Shown here piece after piece: positions 16,272-25,338 of a DNA stretch of 64,000 nucleotides. The stretch comes from Deltaproteobacteria bacterium. GTDB taxonomy: Bacteria > Desulfobacterota > Syntrophobacteria > Syntrophobacterales > Syntrophobacteraceae. Position 1 is the stretch's first letter. Each line of letters starts with the position of its first letter. The notes under the pieces are model-generated. The model worked only from the letters and a program-made list of their open reading frames with translations. It did no database searches and had not been told where the DNA came from. The position numbers and the translations under genes are program-made. The stretch covers positions 1 through 64,000 of the forward strand of contig JAJXYD010000026.1 of the NCBI GenBank assembly GCA_021780695.1, given 5' to 3'.

Positions 16272-19200
16272 GACACAAATCCGTCTAACTTTTTTTCTAT
16301 TCGCTTTTCCGAGACCGCAAAAAGAGTCTTCATCCGGGGGGCAAACAGGTTGATCTTGAACTCCTCGATCAGTTGGGCAGCCTCTTCGACAAAGGTAAGC
16401 CCTTCGGGAGAGGGCCGGGAGAGAACCCTCTTTTTGATCTCCTCCAAACGTTTGTCATAGACCAGGACCCTGGTCTCCTTTAAACGGTCTTTTTCCGGGT
16501 AGACGTAGGCTCGCTCAGCCCTTATCGACAGCCCAGCCAGATAGCGTGAAACAAGATTTACCCGCTCTTGGCAAAAACGGTCCAAAAAGTCCGGTGGAAT
16601 AACGGCGTCGACCTCCGCACGCACGGCGGCAAGCCGTTCGGTTACAGCCCGGTTTGCCGCGGCCATGCGCGTAAACTTCTCGATTACCCCAAGCGTGTCG
16701 TATCTCTTTTCCACGGCGCAAAAAACCGGCGTTCGGAACTCGTTTCCCAAAATTCCCAGCCTTCCTTTGAGTCTTTCAAGATTACTCAGAAAAAACTTCC
16801 GGTCCGGGTGCTGTTGACCATCCAGTCCGAAGAGATTTCGCAGAATATAATCATAGAGAGCCTGGGAAGCTTTCTTTACGCCACCCATGAAAAAAACGCG
16901 AGAGGCAAAAGAGTCGGGAAAGGCCCAGGTTTTGGAAAACTTGTTGAGTTCGACGGCAAATGCGCTTTTGTACAAGCGCATGAGTCCTGTGCGAGACGAC
17001 TTAGCCGCGCTTTGCGGGTCAGTGAAAAGCCTTACGGCAACTTTAGCGGCTTCTTCGGCAAGTCCGGGCCAGGCGAAACAGCTAATACCCATCGCGTCCT
17101 TTCCGATCTCAAGGCGCTCGGGAAGATCTCCAAAATCGAGGCCGGTCACCTCGTCTTTTTCGAAGGCCGCTCGGGCTTTGCTCCACAGGTGATCCTCGTG
17201 CTTTTCAACAGATGAAGCCCGAAGGTCTTCGATATTTCGTCCCGCGGCCAGAATATTTCCCGTTGGGTCAACGACTTCAAAACGCATCCTGAGATGTTCG
17301 GGCAGTTGGGCTTGATCCCATTGCCGCGGGTCTATGCGGATTCCGGTCACAGTAAAGAGCGCCTCTGCAAGCCGAGTGTAAAAATCTCCCGTGCCAAAAG
17401 CCAGATGGGGCAATATGCGCCGGGCTGTGTCTGCCAAGGGCATAAGACGTTTTCGGGTCTCTTTGGGAAGATTCTTTAGAAGCACCGATACTTTTTCGGC
17501 CACCATGCCCGGCACGAGCCATTCAAAAGCCTCGCCGCAAAGGGAAGGCAGGGTGTGAACCGGTACCGTCAGGGTCAGCCCGTCGTTTGTCTGGCCCGGG
17601 CTAAATACGTATTTTAGAGGCAGTTGGGCTCCGGTCGGATTCAGAGTATCGGGAAATTGCCGTGCGGCTTCCGAATCGAATTCGTTTTGCACAATGTCTT
17701 CCCGGCGCATCTTAAGGAAGTCGTCGGTGCCCTTGTCCTTTAGGAGCTTGTCAAAGGATCTGATATCCGAGATTTGCGGGATGCGTTCGTCATAGAATTT
17801 ATAGAGCGCCTGTTCGTCCGCCAGAAGGTCCCTTCGCCGGGTTTTGTTTTCCAATTGCTCAATTTCGCAAAGAAGGGCGGCATTGTGTTTTAGAAAATCG
17901 TAGCGTGGGGGAAGCAGGTTTTCGATAAGAGCCGAGCGTATAAAAATCTCGCGAGCCTGCGCGGAATTTATTGGCTCGAAATTGACCCTGCGGCGCTCAA
18001 ACACGGTCAGGCCGTAAATGGTTGCCTTTTCAAAGGCTACGACCTGCCCGCGATTTTTCTCCCAGTGGGGCTCCGACCAACTGTATTTCAATACGTGGCG
18101 CCCGACCGCCTCGATCCACTCCGGGTCGATATTGGCCGCCGTTCGCGCGAAAAGCCGGGTGGTTTGAACCAGTTCGGAGGCCACTATCCAGGCCGCGCCC
18201 TTGCCGAAAATGGAAGAGCCTGGAAAGAGCATCGCCTGGGTACCCCTTGCGGCCGTATAGAGGTTTTTGTCCTTGCGCAGGCCGACCTGGCTAAGATAGC
18301 CGCTCAAAATCGAACGGTGCACACTGTCGTAGCCGGCGGGTTGGGCGTTTTCCACAAAACCGCCGATATCTTTTAGGATCGAGCGGATTTCAATAAATAT
18401 ATCCCGCCATTCGCGCATCCGCCGAAATGACATAAAATGATCGCGGCAAAAGGTTTTAAGATGCCGCGCGGTTCCAGACTCGGGCTGTTCCCAGCATGCC
18501 TGCCACATTTTAAGGATCGATACGAAATCGGATCGGGGGTCTTGAAAGAGCGCCTGTGCCTGGCGGGCCTGAGCTTCATGGTCAAGGGGGCGCTCTCGCG
18601 GGTCCTGGATGCTAAGGGCCGAGCCGATGATCATGAGTTCTTTGAGCGCATTTTCCTTTCTCGCCTCGATCAGCATCCTTGCGATGCGGGGATCGAGCGG
18701 CAACCGGGCCATCATATGCCCAATGCGTGTAAGTCTTTGATGTTCGTCAACCGCGCCCAGTTCGCGCAGAATCGAGAAGCCGTCCTTTATCGCGGCCGAG
18801 GAGGGAGTATCGAGAAAAGGGAAATCCTGGATTCTTCCAAGCTTAAGGTAGAGCATTCTAAGAATTACTTCGGCCAGGTTCGACCGGAGGATTTCAGGCG
18901 GAGTATAAAGAGGTCTTTCCAGATAGTCCTGTTCGGAGTAGAGCCTTATGCAAACGCCTGCCTCAACGCGGCCGCATCTGCCTTTCCTCTGGTCCGCACT
19001 TGCCCTGGATATGGGTAAAACCGGAAGGCTGCGGGTCTTGGAGCGCGGGTTGTAGCGGGAGGTTCTCGCCAGCCCCGTATCGATTACATATCTAATACCG
19101 GGAATGGTTATCGAGGTTTCGGCGATATTGGTTGCGACGATGATCTTTTGCTTACTCATCGAGGTGAAAATTTTCTGCTGATCAGAAGCGGCCATTCTGC

Positions 19201-20020
19201 CAAAAAGGGCCATGACGGACGTGTTGGGGTAGGATTTTGCCTCGATTCGCTGGACCGTTTCCAATATGTCGCTTTCCGTGGGCAGGAAAAGGAGGATGTC
19301 TCCCTGGTTTCGCGAGCCGGGTCGCAGAAGTCCAACGGCTTCGACCGCCTGGTCGATGTAGCTTGCATCGGTTTGCTCTTGCTCATTCATAGGTTCCGAG
19401 GGCAGGTGTAGCACCTCGACGGGAAACATTCTCCCGGACACCTCGATAATGGGAGCGGAGTCGAAAGAGCGCGAAAATTTTTCGGGATCAATTGTAGCCG
19501 AGGTTATTATCACCTTTAGATCGGGTCTGCGGGCAAGGCTCTGTTTAACAAGCCCGATTAGAAAGTCGATGTTAAGGCTTCTTTCGTGGGCTTCATCGAC
19601 AATAATGGTGTCGTAGGTCTTAAAAAGTCTGTCCCTTTGGGCTTCGGCAAGCAGAATGCCGTCGGTCATGAATTTTATTCTGGTCGTTGGGGCTGTGCGG
19701 TCCTGGAAGCGGATTTTATAACCGACAAGGGCCTGTCCGCCGGGCCCCAACTCCTCGGCAACACGCGCGGCAAGGGTAATGGCGGCAATGCGCCGCGGCT
19801 GCGTGCAGCCTATACTAACCCTTCCGGCTTCCATGCAGAACTTGGGGATCTGGGTGCTCTTGCCCGATCCGGTCTCACCCGTGATCACGAGCACCTGGTG
19901 TTGTTTCATGGCGGCAAGGATCTCTTCGCGCCTCTCCATGATCGGAAGATCGGCAGGGTAGGGGGGCGTAAACGATTCCACTATAGCGGGCCTTGATTGG
20001 GGAGAAATCTCACTCATCAT
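16268..20020 (-). CDS. hrpA: ATP-dependent RNA helicase HrpA
   Basis: A DEAH-box helicase of 1250 residues, close to the E. coli HrpA length. Seen: Walker A TGETGSGKST, DEAH within VDEAHERSLN, SATID, motif VI QRKGRCGRVEAG, then the HA2/OB regions, and the long C-terminal DUF3418 domain with LPLKYVFSPG and DGLTLTVP. HrpA unwinds RNA and clears stalled ribosomes on mRNA. The start has two adjacent ATG codons and no clear ribosome binding site. The Nudix gene follows with a four-base overlap. The divergent gene is punA-like. Confidence 0.93.
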   Translation of the reverse strand: MMSEISPQSRPAIVESFTPPYPADLPIMERREEILAAMKQHQVLVITGETGSGKSTQIPKFCMEAGRVSIGCTQPRRIAAITLAARVAEELGPGGQALVGYKIRFQDRTAPTTRIKFMTDGILLAEAQRDRLFKTYDTIIVDEAHERSLNIDFLIGLVKQSLARRPDLKVIITSATIDPEKFSRSFDSAPIIEVSGRMFPVEVLHLPSEPMNEQEQTDASYIDQAVEAVGLLRPGSRNQGDILLFLPTESDILETVQRIEAKSYPNTSVMALFGRMAASDQQKIFTSMSKQKIIVATNIAETSITIPGIRYVIDTGLARTSRYNPRSKTRSLPVLPISRASADQRKGRCGRVEAGVCIRLYSEQDYLERPLYTPPEILRSNLAEVILRMLYLKLGRIQDFPFLDTPSSAAIKDGFSILRELGAVDEHQRLTRIGHMMARLPLDPRIARMLIEARKENALKELMIIGSALSIQDPRERPLDHEAQARQAQALFQDPRSDFVSILKMWQACWEQPESGTARHLKTFCRDHFMSFRRMREWRDIFIEIRSILKDIGGFVENAQPAGYDSVHRSILSGYLSQVGLRKDKNLYTAARGTQAMLFPGSSIFGKGAAWIVASELVQTTRLFARTAANIDPEWIEAVGRHVLKYSWSEPHWEKNRGQVVAFEKATIYGLTVFERRRVNFEPINSAQAREIFIRSALIENLLPPRYDFLKHNAALLCEIEQLENKTRRRDLLADEQALYKFYDERIPQISDIRSFDKLLKDKGTDDFLKMRREDIVQNEFDSEAARQFPDTLNPTGAQLPLKYVFSPGQTNDGLTLTVPVHTLPSLCGEAFEWLVPGMVAEKVSVLLKNLPKETRKRLMPLADTARRILPHLAFGTGDFYTRLAEALFTVTGIRIDPRQWDQAQLPEHLRMRFEVVDPTGNILAAGRNIEDLRASSVEKHEDHLWSKARAAFEKDEVTGLDFGDLPERLEIGKDAMGISCFAWPGLAEEAAKVAVRLFTDPQSAAKSSRTGLMRLYKSAFAVELNKFSKTWAFPDSFASRVFFMGGVKKASQALYDYILRNLFGLDGQQHPDRKFFLSNLERLKGRLGILGNEFRTPVFCAVEKRYDTLGVIEKFTRMAAANRAVTERLAAVRAEVDAVIPPDFLDRFCQERVNLVSRYLAGLSIRAERAYVYPEKDRLKETRVLVYDKRLEEIKKRVLSRPSPEGLTFVEEAAQLIEEFKINLFAPRMKTLFAVSEKRIEKKLDGFVS

Positions 20021-20205
20021 TTAATATAACTTGTCCACGGTTGCAGTCTGAAATGAAATCCTTCGGGATCGTGAAGAATATTTACAAAAGCCCCTGGTTG
20101 TGTCAATGGTCGTTTGCGTGTAAACGCTTGTCGGCGCCCCCCTTTTTCGAGGGCGGCTTTGGGTATAGGCAAGATAAGATTTATCAAAAAGGAATCGAGA
20201 TTTCC

Positions 20206-21039
20206 ATGACCGAAATGAAGGCAAAAGTCGAGGAAGCCGCCGAATCGTTAAGGCCTTATATAAGGGATGAGCAACCGGTCGGATTGGTGCTGGGCACGGG
20301 CCTTGGAACCTTGGTGGAAGCAATGGAACACTATGTGGCGGTCCCCTATGGCGACATCCCTCACCATCCGGTCTGTACTGCTCCCGGGCATCAGGGACGA
20401 ATGCTATTGGGTGAGTGGGCCGGAAGGTTTGTCATAGCCCTGGACGGGCGTTTTCACCTCTATGAAGGCTATACGCCTAAAACCATTTCATTTCCAATCA
20501 GGGTGCTGAGGACACTGGGAACTAAAATGGTTGTGATTTCCAACGCCGCCGGCGGGCTAAATCCGGATTTCAAAGCCGGAGACCTGATGGTGATAGCCGA
20601 CCATATCAACTTAACGGGCCAGAATCCTTTGGTTGGAGCAAATCAGGACGATTGGGGAGTGCGTTTTCCCGATATGACTGAGCCATACAGCAAAAATCTC
20701 CTGGAGCTTGCAGAAAAAACGGCCCTAAGCGAAGCGATAAAACTGCATAAAGGCGTCTATGCAGGGGTGCTGGGCCCCAGTCTTGAAACTGCGGCGGAGA
20801 CCCGGTTTTTAAAGATGGCTGGCGCCGATGCCGTCGGAATGTCTACAATCATGGAAGTGATAACCGCAGTTCACGCGGGGATGGATGTGCTGGCGATTTC
20901 GGCGATAACCAACGTTAATCTTCCCGATTGCTACAGGCCTGCCGAGATCGAGGATATCATCAGGACGGCCGCGCTTTCGGGGCCAACTCTGAGCAGACTT
21001 TTAGAAAAAGTTATCAAACAGTGTCCGCTCACCGGGTAG
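20206..21039 (+). CDS. punA: Purine-nucleoside phosphorylase (trimeric type)
   Basis: A 277-residue phosphorylase that splits purine nucleosides with phosphate to base and ribose-1-phosphate. Seen: VGLVLGTGLGTLVEAM, APGHQGRMLLGE, RFHLYEGYTP, VISNAAGGLNPDFKAGDLM, DHINLTGQNPL, GPSLETAAETRFLKMAGADAVGMST (in parts) and AITNVN, all marks of the guanosine/inosine type. ATG 20206 is the start of family-like sequence; the frame runs open to 19993, but that part overlaps the hrpA start and does not look coding. It converges with the glycosyltransferase gene 12 bases downstream. Confidence 0.94.
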   Translation: MTEMKAKVEEAAESLRPYIRDEQPVGLVLGTGLGTLVEAMEHYVAVPYGDIPHHPVCTAPGHQGRMLLGEWAGRFVIALDGRFHLYEGYTPKTISFPIRVLRTLGTKMVVISNAAGGLNPDFKAGDLMVIADHINLTGQNPLVGANQDDWGVRFPDMTEPYSKNLLELAEKTALSEAIKLHKGVYAGVLGPSLETAAETRFLKMAGADAVGMSTIMEVITAVHAGMDVLAISAITNVNLPDCYRPAEIEDIIRTAALSGPTLSRLLEKVIKQCPLTG

Positions 21040-21051
21040 AAGACAGAGCCG

Positions 21052-22239
21052 CTATTCGCTGGAGACTAATTTAGCGTTGGTTTTAGCAGAAGAGGCTTCC
21101 GATCTGAACACAATGAACTGATTTATCATAAAATTTACGCAGACTCCGGCCGCAATGCCGGCAAGAGCGGCCACCTGTGGATAGAGAAAGGGGAATTCCC
21201 CGGCAAGTTCATTTGTAACGAAATAGTTAAGAAGCGCTCCAAGCGAACAGGCGCCGATAAAGCCGCAGAATTGCGTGGCAATCGAGTCTTTCCGGGCAGA
21301 AGCGAATGTAAAACGGCGGTTTAGAGCAAAATTAAAAACCATTGAAATCGCAATGGCCGTCGCGATGGATACCTTAAGGGGGAAGCCAAGGGCGATCAAA
21401 AGGGTAAGAAGCCCAAGATTTACGATCGCGCCAAGAGAGCCTACCGCCAAAAAGTGTGCAAGATTAGACCATGCGCCGTATTTGTGGATCAACAAACGCC
21501 TGATGTGTCTTATATAGTTGGCCTGCTCGGAAAGTGTCATTTTGCTTTCGCCCGCCCTACGGTCGCAAAAATGGATCGGGACTTCTTTAACTCGCTCGCA
21601 GTCGCACTTTACCATAAGTTCGAGACCGATTTTATAGCCTATCGGGTCCAGGCACTCCGCTACGCTTTCGTAGGAGCAGCGCTTTAAGGCAAAAAACCCG
21701 CTCATTGGGTCTTTAACTTTTGTAAAGGGCATTGCCAGAAGAGTCGCGATCCTGCTGTTTAGCTGCCGGAAGGTTCCCCAGTCGTCGGAGGTCGATCCGC
21801 CCTCCACGTAGCGAGAGCCAATAGCAAAATCATGGCCTGCGCCAAGGGCCTGAACAAGTTCGGGAATGGATTCGGGCGGGTGGCTGAGGTCGGCATCCAT
21901 AACGACGATCACATTGCCCCTGGCATGTTTTAGCCCCTCGCAGACCGCTCTGCTAAGCCCCCTGTCGGATGTCCTCGTATATAACCGTATCCAATCATGG
22001 GAAAGGCTTTCGATGAGCTCCCGGGTCCCGTCCCTGCTGTCATCGTCCATGATAAGGAGTTCGAGGTCCATAGAGTTTTTGCAACGCAGCCCGCTGAGTC
22101 GTTCTATCAGCAAGGGCAGGTTTTCCGCTTCCCTGTAGGTGGGCACGATGACGGAAATCTCAGGGCGCAGCGAAGATTGTAAAACGGAACGGTTTTTCTG
22201 TTCCGGCTCGGCTGTACTTTCTTCATGTTCCTTGCGCAT
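21052..22239 (-). CDS. Polyprenyl/dolichyl-phosphate glycosyltransferase fused to GtrA domain
   Basis: A family 2 glycosyltransferase (SVIVPTYREAENLPLLI, DDDSRDGT, VMDADLSHPPES, GSRYVEGG, then DPMSGFFALKR) followed by a four-helix GtrA domain (HFLAVGSLGAIVNLGLLTL, FNFALNRRFTF, NFMINQFIVF). The fold is that of dolichyl-phosphate mannosyltransferases: it probably loads a sugar onto undecaprenyl phosphate, and the GtrA part may flip the product. ATG 22239 is preferred (GGGAG nine bases upstream); ATG 22317 gives 26 extra residues. Nothing nearby names the acceptor or sugar. Confidence 0.87.
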   Translation of the reverse strand: MRKEHEESTAEPEQKNRSVLQSSLRPEISVIVPTYREAENLPLLIERLSGLRCKNSMDLELLIMDDDSRDGTRELIESLSHDWIRLYTRTSDRGLSRAVCEGLKHARGNVIVVMDADLSHPPESIPELVQALGAGHDFAIGSRYVEGGSTSDDWGTFRQLNSRIATLLAMPFTKVKDPMSGFFALKRCSYESVAECLDPIGYKIGLELMVKCDCERVKEVPIHFCDRRAGESKMTLSEQANYIRHIRRLLIHKYGAWSNLAHFLAVGSLGAIVNLGLLTLLIALGFPLKVSIATAIAISMVFNFALNRRFTFASARKDSIATQFCGFIGACSLGALLNYFVTNELAGEFPFLYPQVAALAGIAAGVCVNFMINQFIVFRSEASSAKTNAKLVSSE

Positions 22240-22317
22240 TATGGTTTGCTCCCACACTTCAAAAAAACGGTGCTCTTTTCCCAAATTATCTCTACCCGAG
22301 ATTTTTTCAACATACAT

Positions 22318-22794
22318 CCTGTCACTTCAATAGGCAAGAAAAACGGAAAAAGGAGAAAGGCCCAGGAAATAAGGAGATTTCTAATTATTTTTGCTGGAGT
22401 CGCAGAAAAGTTACAAGAACTGTAGAAAAGGAGCAAGAGTGCTTTAACAAAGAGAATTTCGTAGGTTTTTCGGTAAAATCGACCTGATTTACCACCCGGG
22501 TTTTTTTGTCGCCTCCAAAACAGGATGAAGCAAGGCCGTGAGCATTGACTATTCCCTTGACATGGAAGCTCGAAGGTATTACCAAATCGACTACTTGAAT
22601 GAAAAATGTTAATTGTTGTAGAAATAAAATGCGGAAATCATTAAGTCTGTTTTGCATTAGACCATTGAAATGATGTAGAGTAGGATGTGTTTCTCTGGTG
22701 AGCGGAACCAGCCAAAGGGGCGATCGCGCCTCAGGAGGTTCGGCTGTTGATGGTAGTGGGTTATTTTATAAAATCAACTTAAAAGGGGTGCATT
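22318..22794. other. Intergenic stretch, no gene seen
   Basis: About 480 bases between the divergent glycosyltransferase and the small lipoprotein genes. The short open frames here have no ribosome binding sites and no recognisable sequence. No clear hairpin or operator was found. It must hold the promoters of both flanking genes, but no strong -35/-10 pair stands out by eye. Confidence 0.4.
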
Positions 22795-22968
22795 ATGAAG
22801 AAAAAATCTCTACTTCGTCTGTTGTTGATTGCCGGCATGGGTATTTCTCTGGCCGGCTGTTGCTGCCACCACGCCGCTGTGGCTCCGGCGCCCGCGCCTG
22901 TAGTCCAACCGGCTCCTGAAACACCTCCACCACCACCCGCGCCCGCTCCCGAGCAGCCGCGCAACTAA
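22795..22968 (+). CDS. Tiny proline-rich lipoprotein
   Basis: A 57-residue protein with AAAAGGGG before the ATG. Seen: a lysine-rich start (MKKKSLLRLL), a hydrophobic stretch, and a clear lipobox ISLAGC, so the mature protein begins at a CCCHH cluster and is anchored by lipid. The remainder is almost only Pro and Ala with a run of five prolines, typical of an extended envelope spacer. It precedes the L,D-transpeptidase gene by about 90 bases. Function unknown; wall or outer-membrane association is inferred from its position. Confidence 0.75.
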   Translation: MKKKSLLRLLLIAGMGISLAGCCCHHAAVAPAPAPVVQPAPETPPPPPAPAPEQPRN

Positions 22969-23060
22969 TTACCAGTTCGCCTCTGCCTTGCTTTGTATCG
23001 TGAGGCAGGGGCGCAATGTAAACCTTTGTAAGGCAAACAATCAGTCGATAGTTGCAGAGA

Positions 23061-23864
23061 ATGAATAGATTGAGTGATACGTACTGGTTTTGTGTCCCAT
23101 CGAAGTCGCGGTTTACAAAGAGTTTAGGCCCCACAGGTTCTAACGCTGCGATACTTGTTAAATTATTCTGTGTTATGCTGCTCGCCGCCGGTTGTGCTAA
23201 CACCTCGGGTACAGTAAAAAACCAACCCGCGGCGATTTCAGCTCCGGCCCCCCCGCCAGCGCCCAAACTGCCTAAAACGGCTGACTTTGGACAGGAGCCG
23301 AGTTCCCGTGACGTGGAAGTCGTTGCGGACTGGGTCGTCAATTCCGACGATAATCATGCAATGCCTTTCATAATAGTAGACAAGACTTTCGCCAAGGTCT
23401 ACGTATTCGAACCCGGCGGTCATCTTATCGGTGAGGCGCCTTGCCTGGTCGGCCTGACGAAGGGCGATGTTTGCGACCCTGGCATAGGCCACAAAAAATT
23501 GTGGCAGATCACGCCATCCGAGCGTATCACGCCTGCCGGGCGCTTCGTCGCATTTCTTGGCAAGGATTTGAAGGGAAAGACCGTCTTATGGGTCGACTAT
23601 AAGGGAGGCGTGGCTATGCATTGGGTGGTCACAAACAATCCCAAGGAGCGCCGCCCGGAGCGAATCGCAAGTCCCGATCCCGCGGAGCATCGTATATCCT
23701 ACGGCTGTATCAATGTGCCCGATAGTTTCTACGATGACCTTGTAAAACCGACGTTTAAGGACAAGGAGGGCATCGTGTACGTCTTGCCCGAAGTCGAGTC
23801 CAATAGCGAAGTCTTCAAATCCTTTTACCGCGTAAAAGGGATAGACGATAAAGAGGTCGAGTAG
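23061..23864 (+). CDS. L,D-transpeptidase (YkuD) lipoprotein
   Basis: A 267-residue envelope enzyme. Seen: a long N-region, then hydrophobic leader and lipobox LLAAGC, a Pro/Ala linker, and a C-terminal YkuD domain with AMHW and the catalytic HRISYGCINVP (Cys nucleophile). Such enzymes make 3-3 peptidoglycan crosslinks or tether lipoproteins to the wall. ATG 23061 is used; a TTG three codons earlier is possible and neither has a strong ribosome binding site. Linker composition resembles the tiny lipoprotein just upstream, so the two may act together. Confidence 0.85.
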   Translation: MNRLSDTYWFCVPSKSRFTKSLGPTGSNAAILVKLFCVMLLAAGCANTSGTVKNQPAAISAPAPPPAPKLPKTADFGQEPSSRDVEVVADWVVNSDDNHAMPFIIVDKTFAKVYVFEPGGHLIGEAPCLVGLTKGDVCDPGIGHKKLWQITPSERITPAGRFVAFLGKDLKGKTVLWVDYKGGVAMHWVVTNNPKERRPERIASPDPAEHRISYGCINVPDSFYDDLVKPTFKDKEGIVYVLPEVESNSEVFKSFYRVKGIDDKEVE

Positions 23865-24003
23865 TATTTAGTGTCCATTTCGAACTCCTTTGCCGATCGG
23901 GCTACTCTTTTTTGCCCCCTCTTCCGGATCATTAAGTCCAAACAACGGCGCTGCGGCCTGGGTGCGGGGATTGCGCGATATTTTGAGCCAGGGCCAATTG
24001 ATG

Positions 24004-24043
24004 GGAGGCAAAGGGGTCTTTAAAGACCCCTTTGCCTCCTTTT
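24004..24043. terminator. Intrinsic terminator after the L,D-transpeptidase gene
   Basis: A 36-base perfect palindrome (24004-24039, arms of 18) with a GGAGGCAAAGGGG left arm is followed by four T on the plus strand. It lies between the ends of the convergent L,D-transpeptidase and dipeptidase genes and can end the plus-strand transcript. Confidence 0.85.
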
Positions 24044-24060
24044 GTGAGGTGTGGAAGGCG

Positions 24061-25029
24061 CTAACCAAGAAGCCAATCGTAGAAACGGCGCCAGTTTTCT
24101 CCCATTATTGCTCGAATGCTTCGTTCCGGATATCCCTTCTTTCGCATCATGTCCTCGAGATCGGTAAGCCTGGTTATATCTTCAAAGCCCGCATTCGTGT
24201 TCTCAAAGCCGCAAAAATCGGTTCCTATGCCGATAGAGTCGGCATCGAATGATTGAGCTATCCAGTCGATGTGATGGAAAATGTCCTCGATAGCCGCCTC
24301 ACCCGAAACAGTGAGCATTTTCGGATCGGCGGCTATCGCGATAATGCCTTTTCGTTCGATAATGGCGGCAATCTGATCTTTGGCAAGATTTCTTGGAAGG
24401 TCTGCGAGTGCTCGCACGCCGGTGTGGGAGGATATAAGAGGGCCGTCATAAATTCGGAGCAGATCGCGAAAGCCGGGTTCGGCCAGGTGGGCGACATCGA
24501 AGACAAAACCTTCCTGTGCGAGTTCCTTTACCAGATGTTTGCCCTCCCGGGTCAAACCCTCCGGAAAGGGTACGGCATTGCCGTCGCCCAACCTGTTTTT
24601 GCCCATGTGAGTCAGACCCGCCACTTTGATTGCCGACTGGGAAAGTTTTGCCCGGTCAAATTCGATAAGGCAGTCACTGTTTTCGACAAGCAGTATCATC
24701 GAGGGTCTTTTTAAGCTTATGGACTCATTCAGGTCTTTCGCCGATTTTATATGAAAAAGCCCGCCCAGATATTTTTGCGCATAATCCAAAAGTCTTGCCA
24801 GAAAATGATGGGACCCCTTCGAGTTATACTCATCGGGACAATAAAGAGCGCAAACCGCAACGGAGAGTTCCACGCTTTTCATCTTGTCTATGGTTACGGC
24901 CAGGTCGGGCAAATCTTCCAGTGGAATATCGCGGTGTAACTCGATCATTTCATAGAGAAGATCGACATGTCCGTCGATCTTTGCAATCTGTTGGGGTTGT
25001 GCGGTCCGGGAGGTGGAATCGATGGTCAT
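24061..25029 (-). CDS. Membrane dipeptidase-family peptidase (M19)
   Basis: A 322-residue metallopeptidase of the renal dipeptidase family. Seen: DGHVDLL near the N terminus (metal ligands), LTHMGKNRLGDGN, FDVAHLAEPGFRDLL, ISSHTGVRAL and GIGTDFCGF, with the expected order. Members cleave dipeptides, some with D-residues, in a two-zinc site; no signal peptide is seen, so it is cytoplasmic. It is the third gene on the minus strand after the B12 radical SAM gene and the 26-codon peptide, 194 bases after the peptide. That places it as a possible processing enzyme, but coupling is unproven and the gap contains a hairpin. Confidence 0.85.
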   Translation of the reverse strand: MTIDSTSRTAQPQQIAKIDGHVDLLYEMIELHRDIPLEDLPDLAVTIDKMKSVELSVAVCALYCPDEYNSKGSHHFLARLLDYAQKYLGGLFHIKSAKDLNESISLKRPSMILLVENSDCLIEFDRAKLSQSAIKVAGLTHMGKNRLGDGNAVPFPEGLTREGKHLVKELAQEGFVFDVAHLAEPGFRDLLRIYDGPLISSHTGVRALADLPRNLAKDQIAAIIERKGIIAIAADPKMLTVSGEAAIEDIFHHIDWIAQSFDADSIGIGTDFCGFENTNAGFEDITRLTDLEDMMRKKGYPERSIRAIMGENWRRFYDWLLG

Positions 25030-25135
25030 TTTCGTAAAATTTGCCTCGCTTAAGACAGGTTTTTAAGGGTAGCCCGAAAACAAGGAGACGATCTTTTCTT
25101 GCCGCTGCGCGGAGAACCTTCGGGCCACATAAGGG

Positions 25136-25169
25136 CGGGGGAGCGCCTAAATAGCGCTCCCCCCGTTTT
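25136..25169. terminator. GC-rich hairpin between the peptide and the dipeptidase gene
   Basis: Arms CGGGGGAGCGC (25136-25146) and GCGCTCCCCCCG (25154-25165) pair with one bulged base around a seven-base loop. On the plus strand four T follow; on the minus strand, the direction of the peptide operon, no T run follows. It might attenuate read-through into the dipeptidase gene or act as a processing/stability hairpin. Confidence 0.5.
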
Positions 25170-25223
25170 CCTGGTAAGTTTTAAGGTTCACTATCTCCGA
25201 ACTGGAGATTCCGACGGGGCGTG

Positions 25224-25304
25224 TCAGTTCGGCACGTAGGGAGTGTGTGCCTCATCGACCGCGGCCACAAGAATCTTTTTCTCGATATCCTTAATCTGGA
25301 GCAT
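25224..25304 (-). CDS. Putative RiPP precursor peptide, 26 residues
   Basis: A 26-codon frame starting ATG 25304, 34 bases after the stop of the B12 radical SAM gene on the same strand. It has the strongest Shine-Dalgarno in the region (AGAGGAGGTG, eight bases before ATG). Residues 4-10 (IKDIEKK) form a charged leader-like part; residues 17-26 (DEAHTPYVPN) hold Asp, Glu, His, Thr and Tyr, plausible modification targets. It is shorter than normal annotation limits. Inferred to be a substrate of the PqqD-domain radical SAM enzyme, by analogy with PqqA/PqqE and MftA/MftC. A longer 98-codon reading in the same frame overlaps the enzyme gene and is less likely. Confidence 0.65.
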   Translation of the reverse strand: MLQIKDIEKKILVAAVDEAHTPYVPN

Positions 25305-25338
25305 CCGTTTCACCTCCTCTCTTTTGCGGGTATGGGCA

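Noticed and set aside
22385..22657. 90-codon minus-strand frame upstream of the glycosyltransferase gene
   Set aside because: No ribosome binding site, no family resemblance; listed as intergenic.
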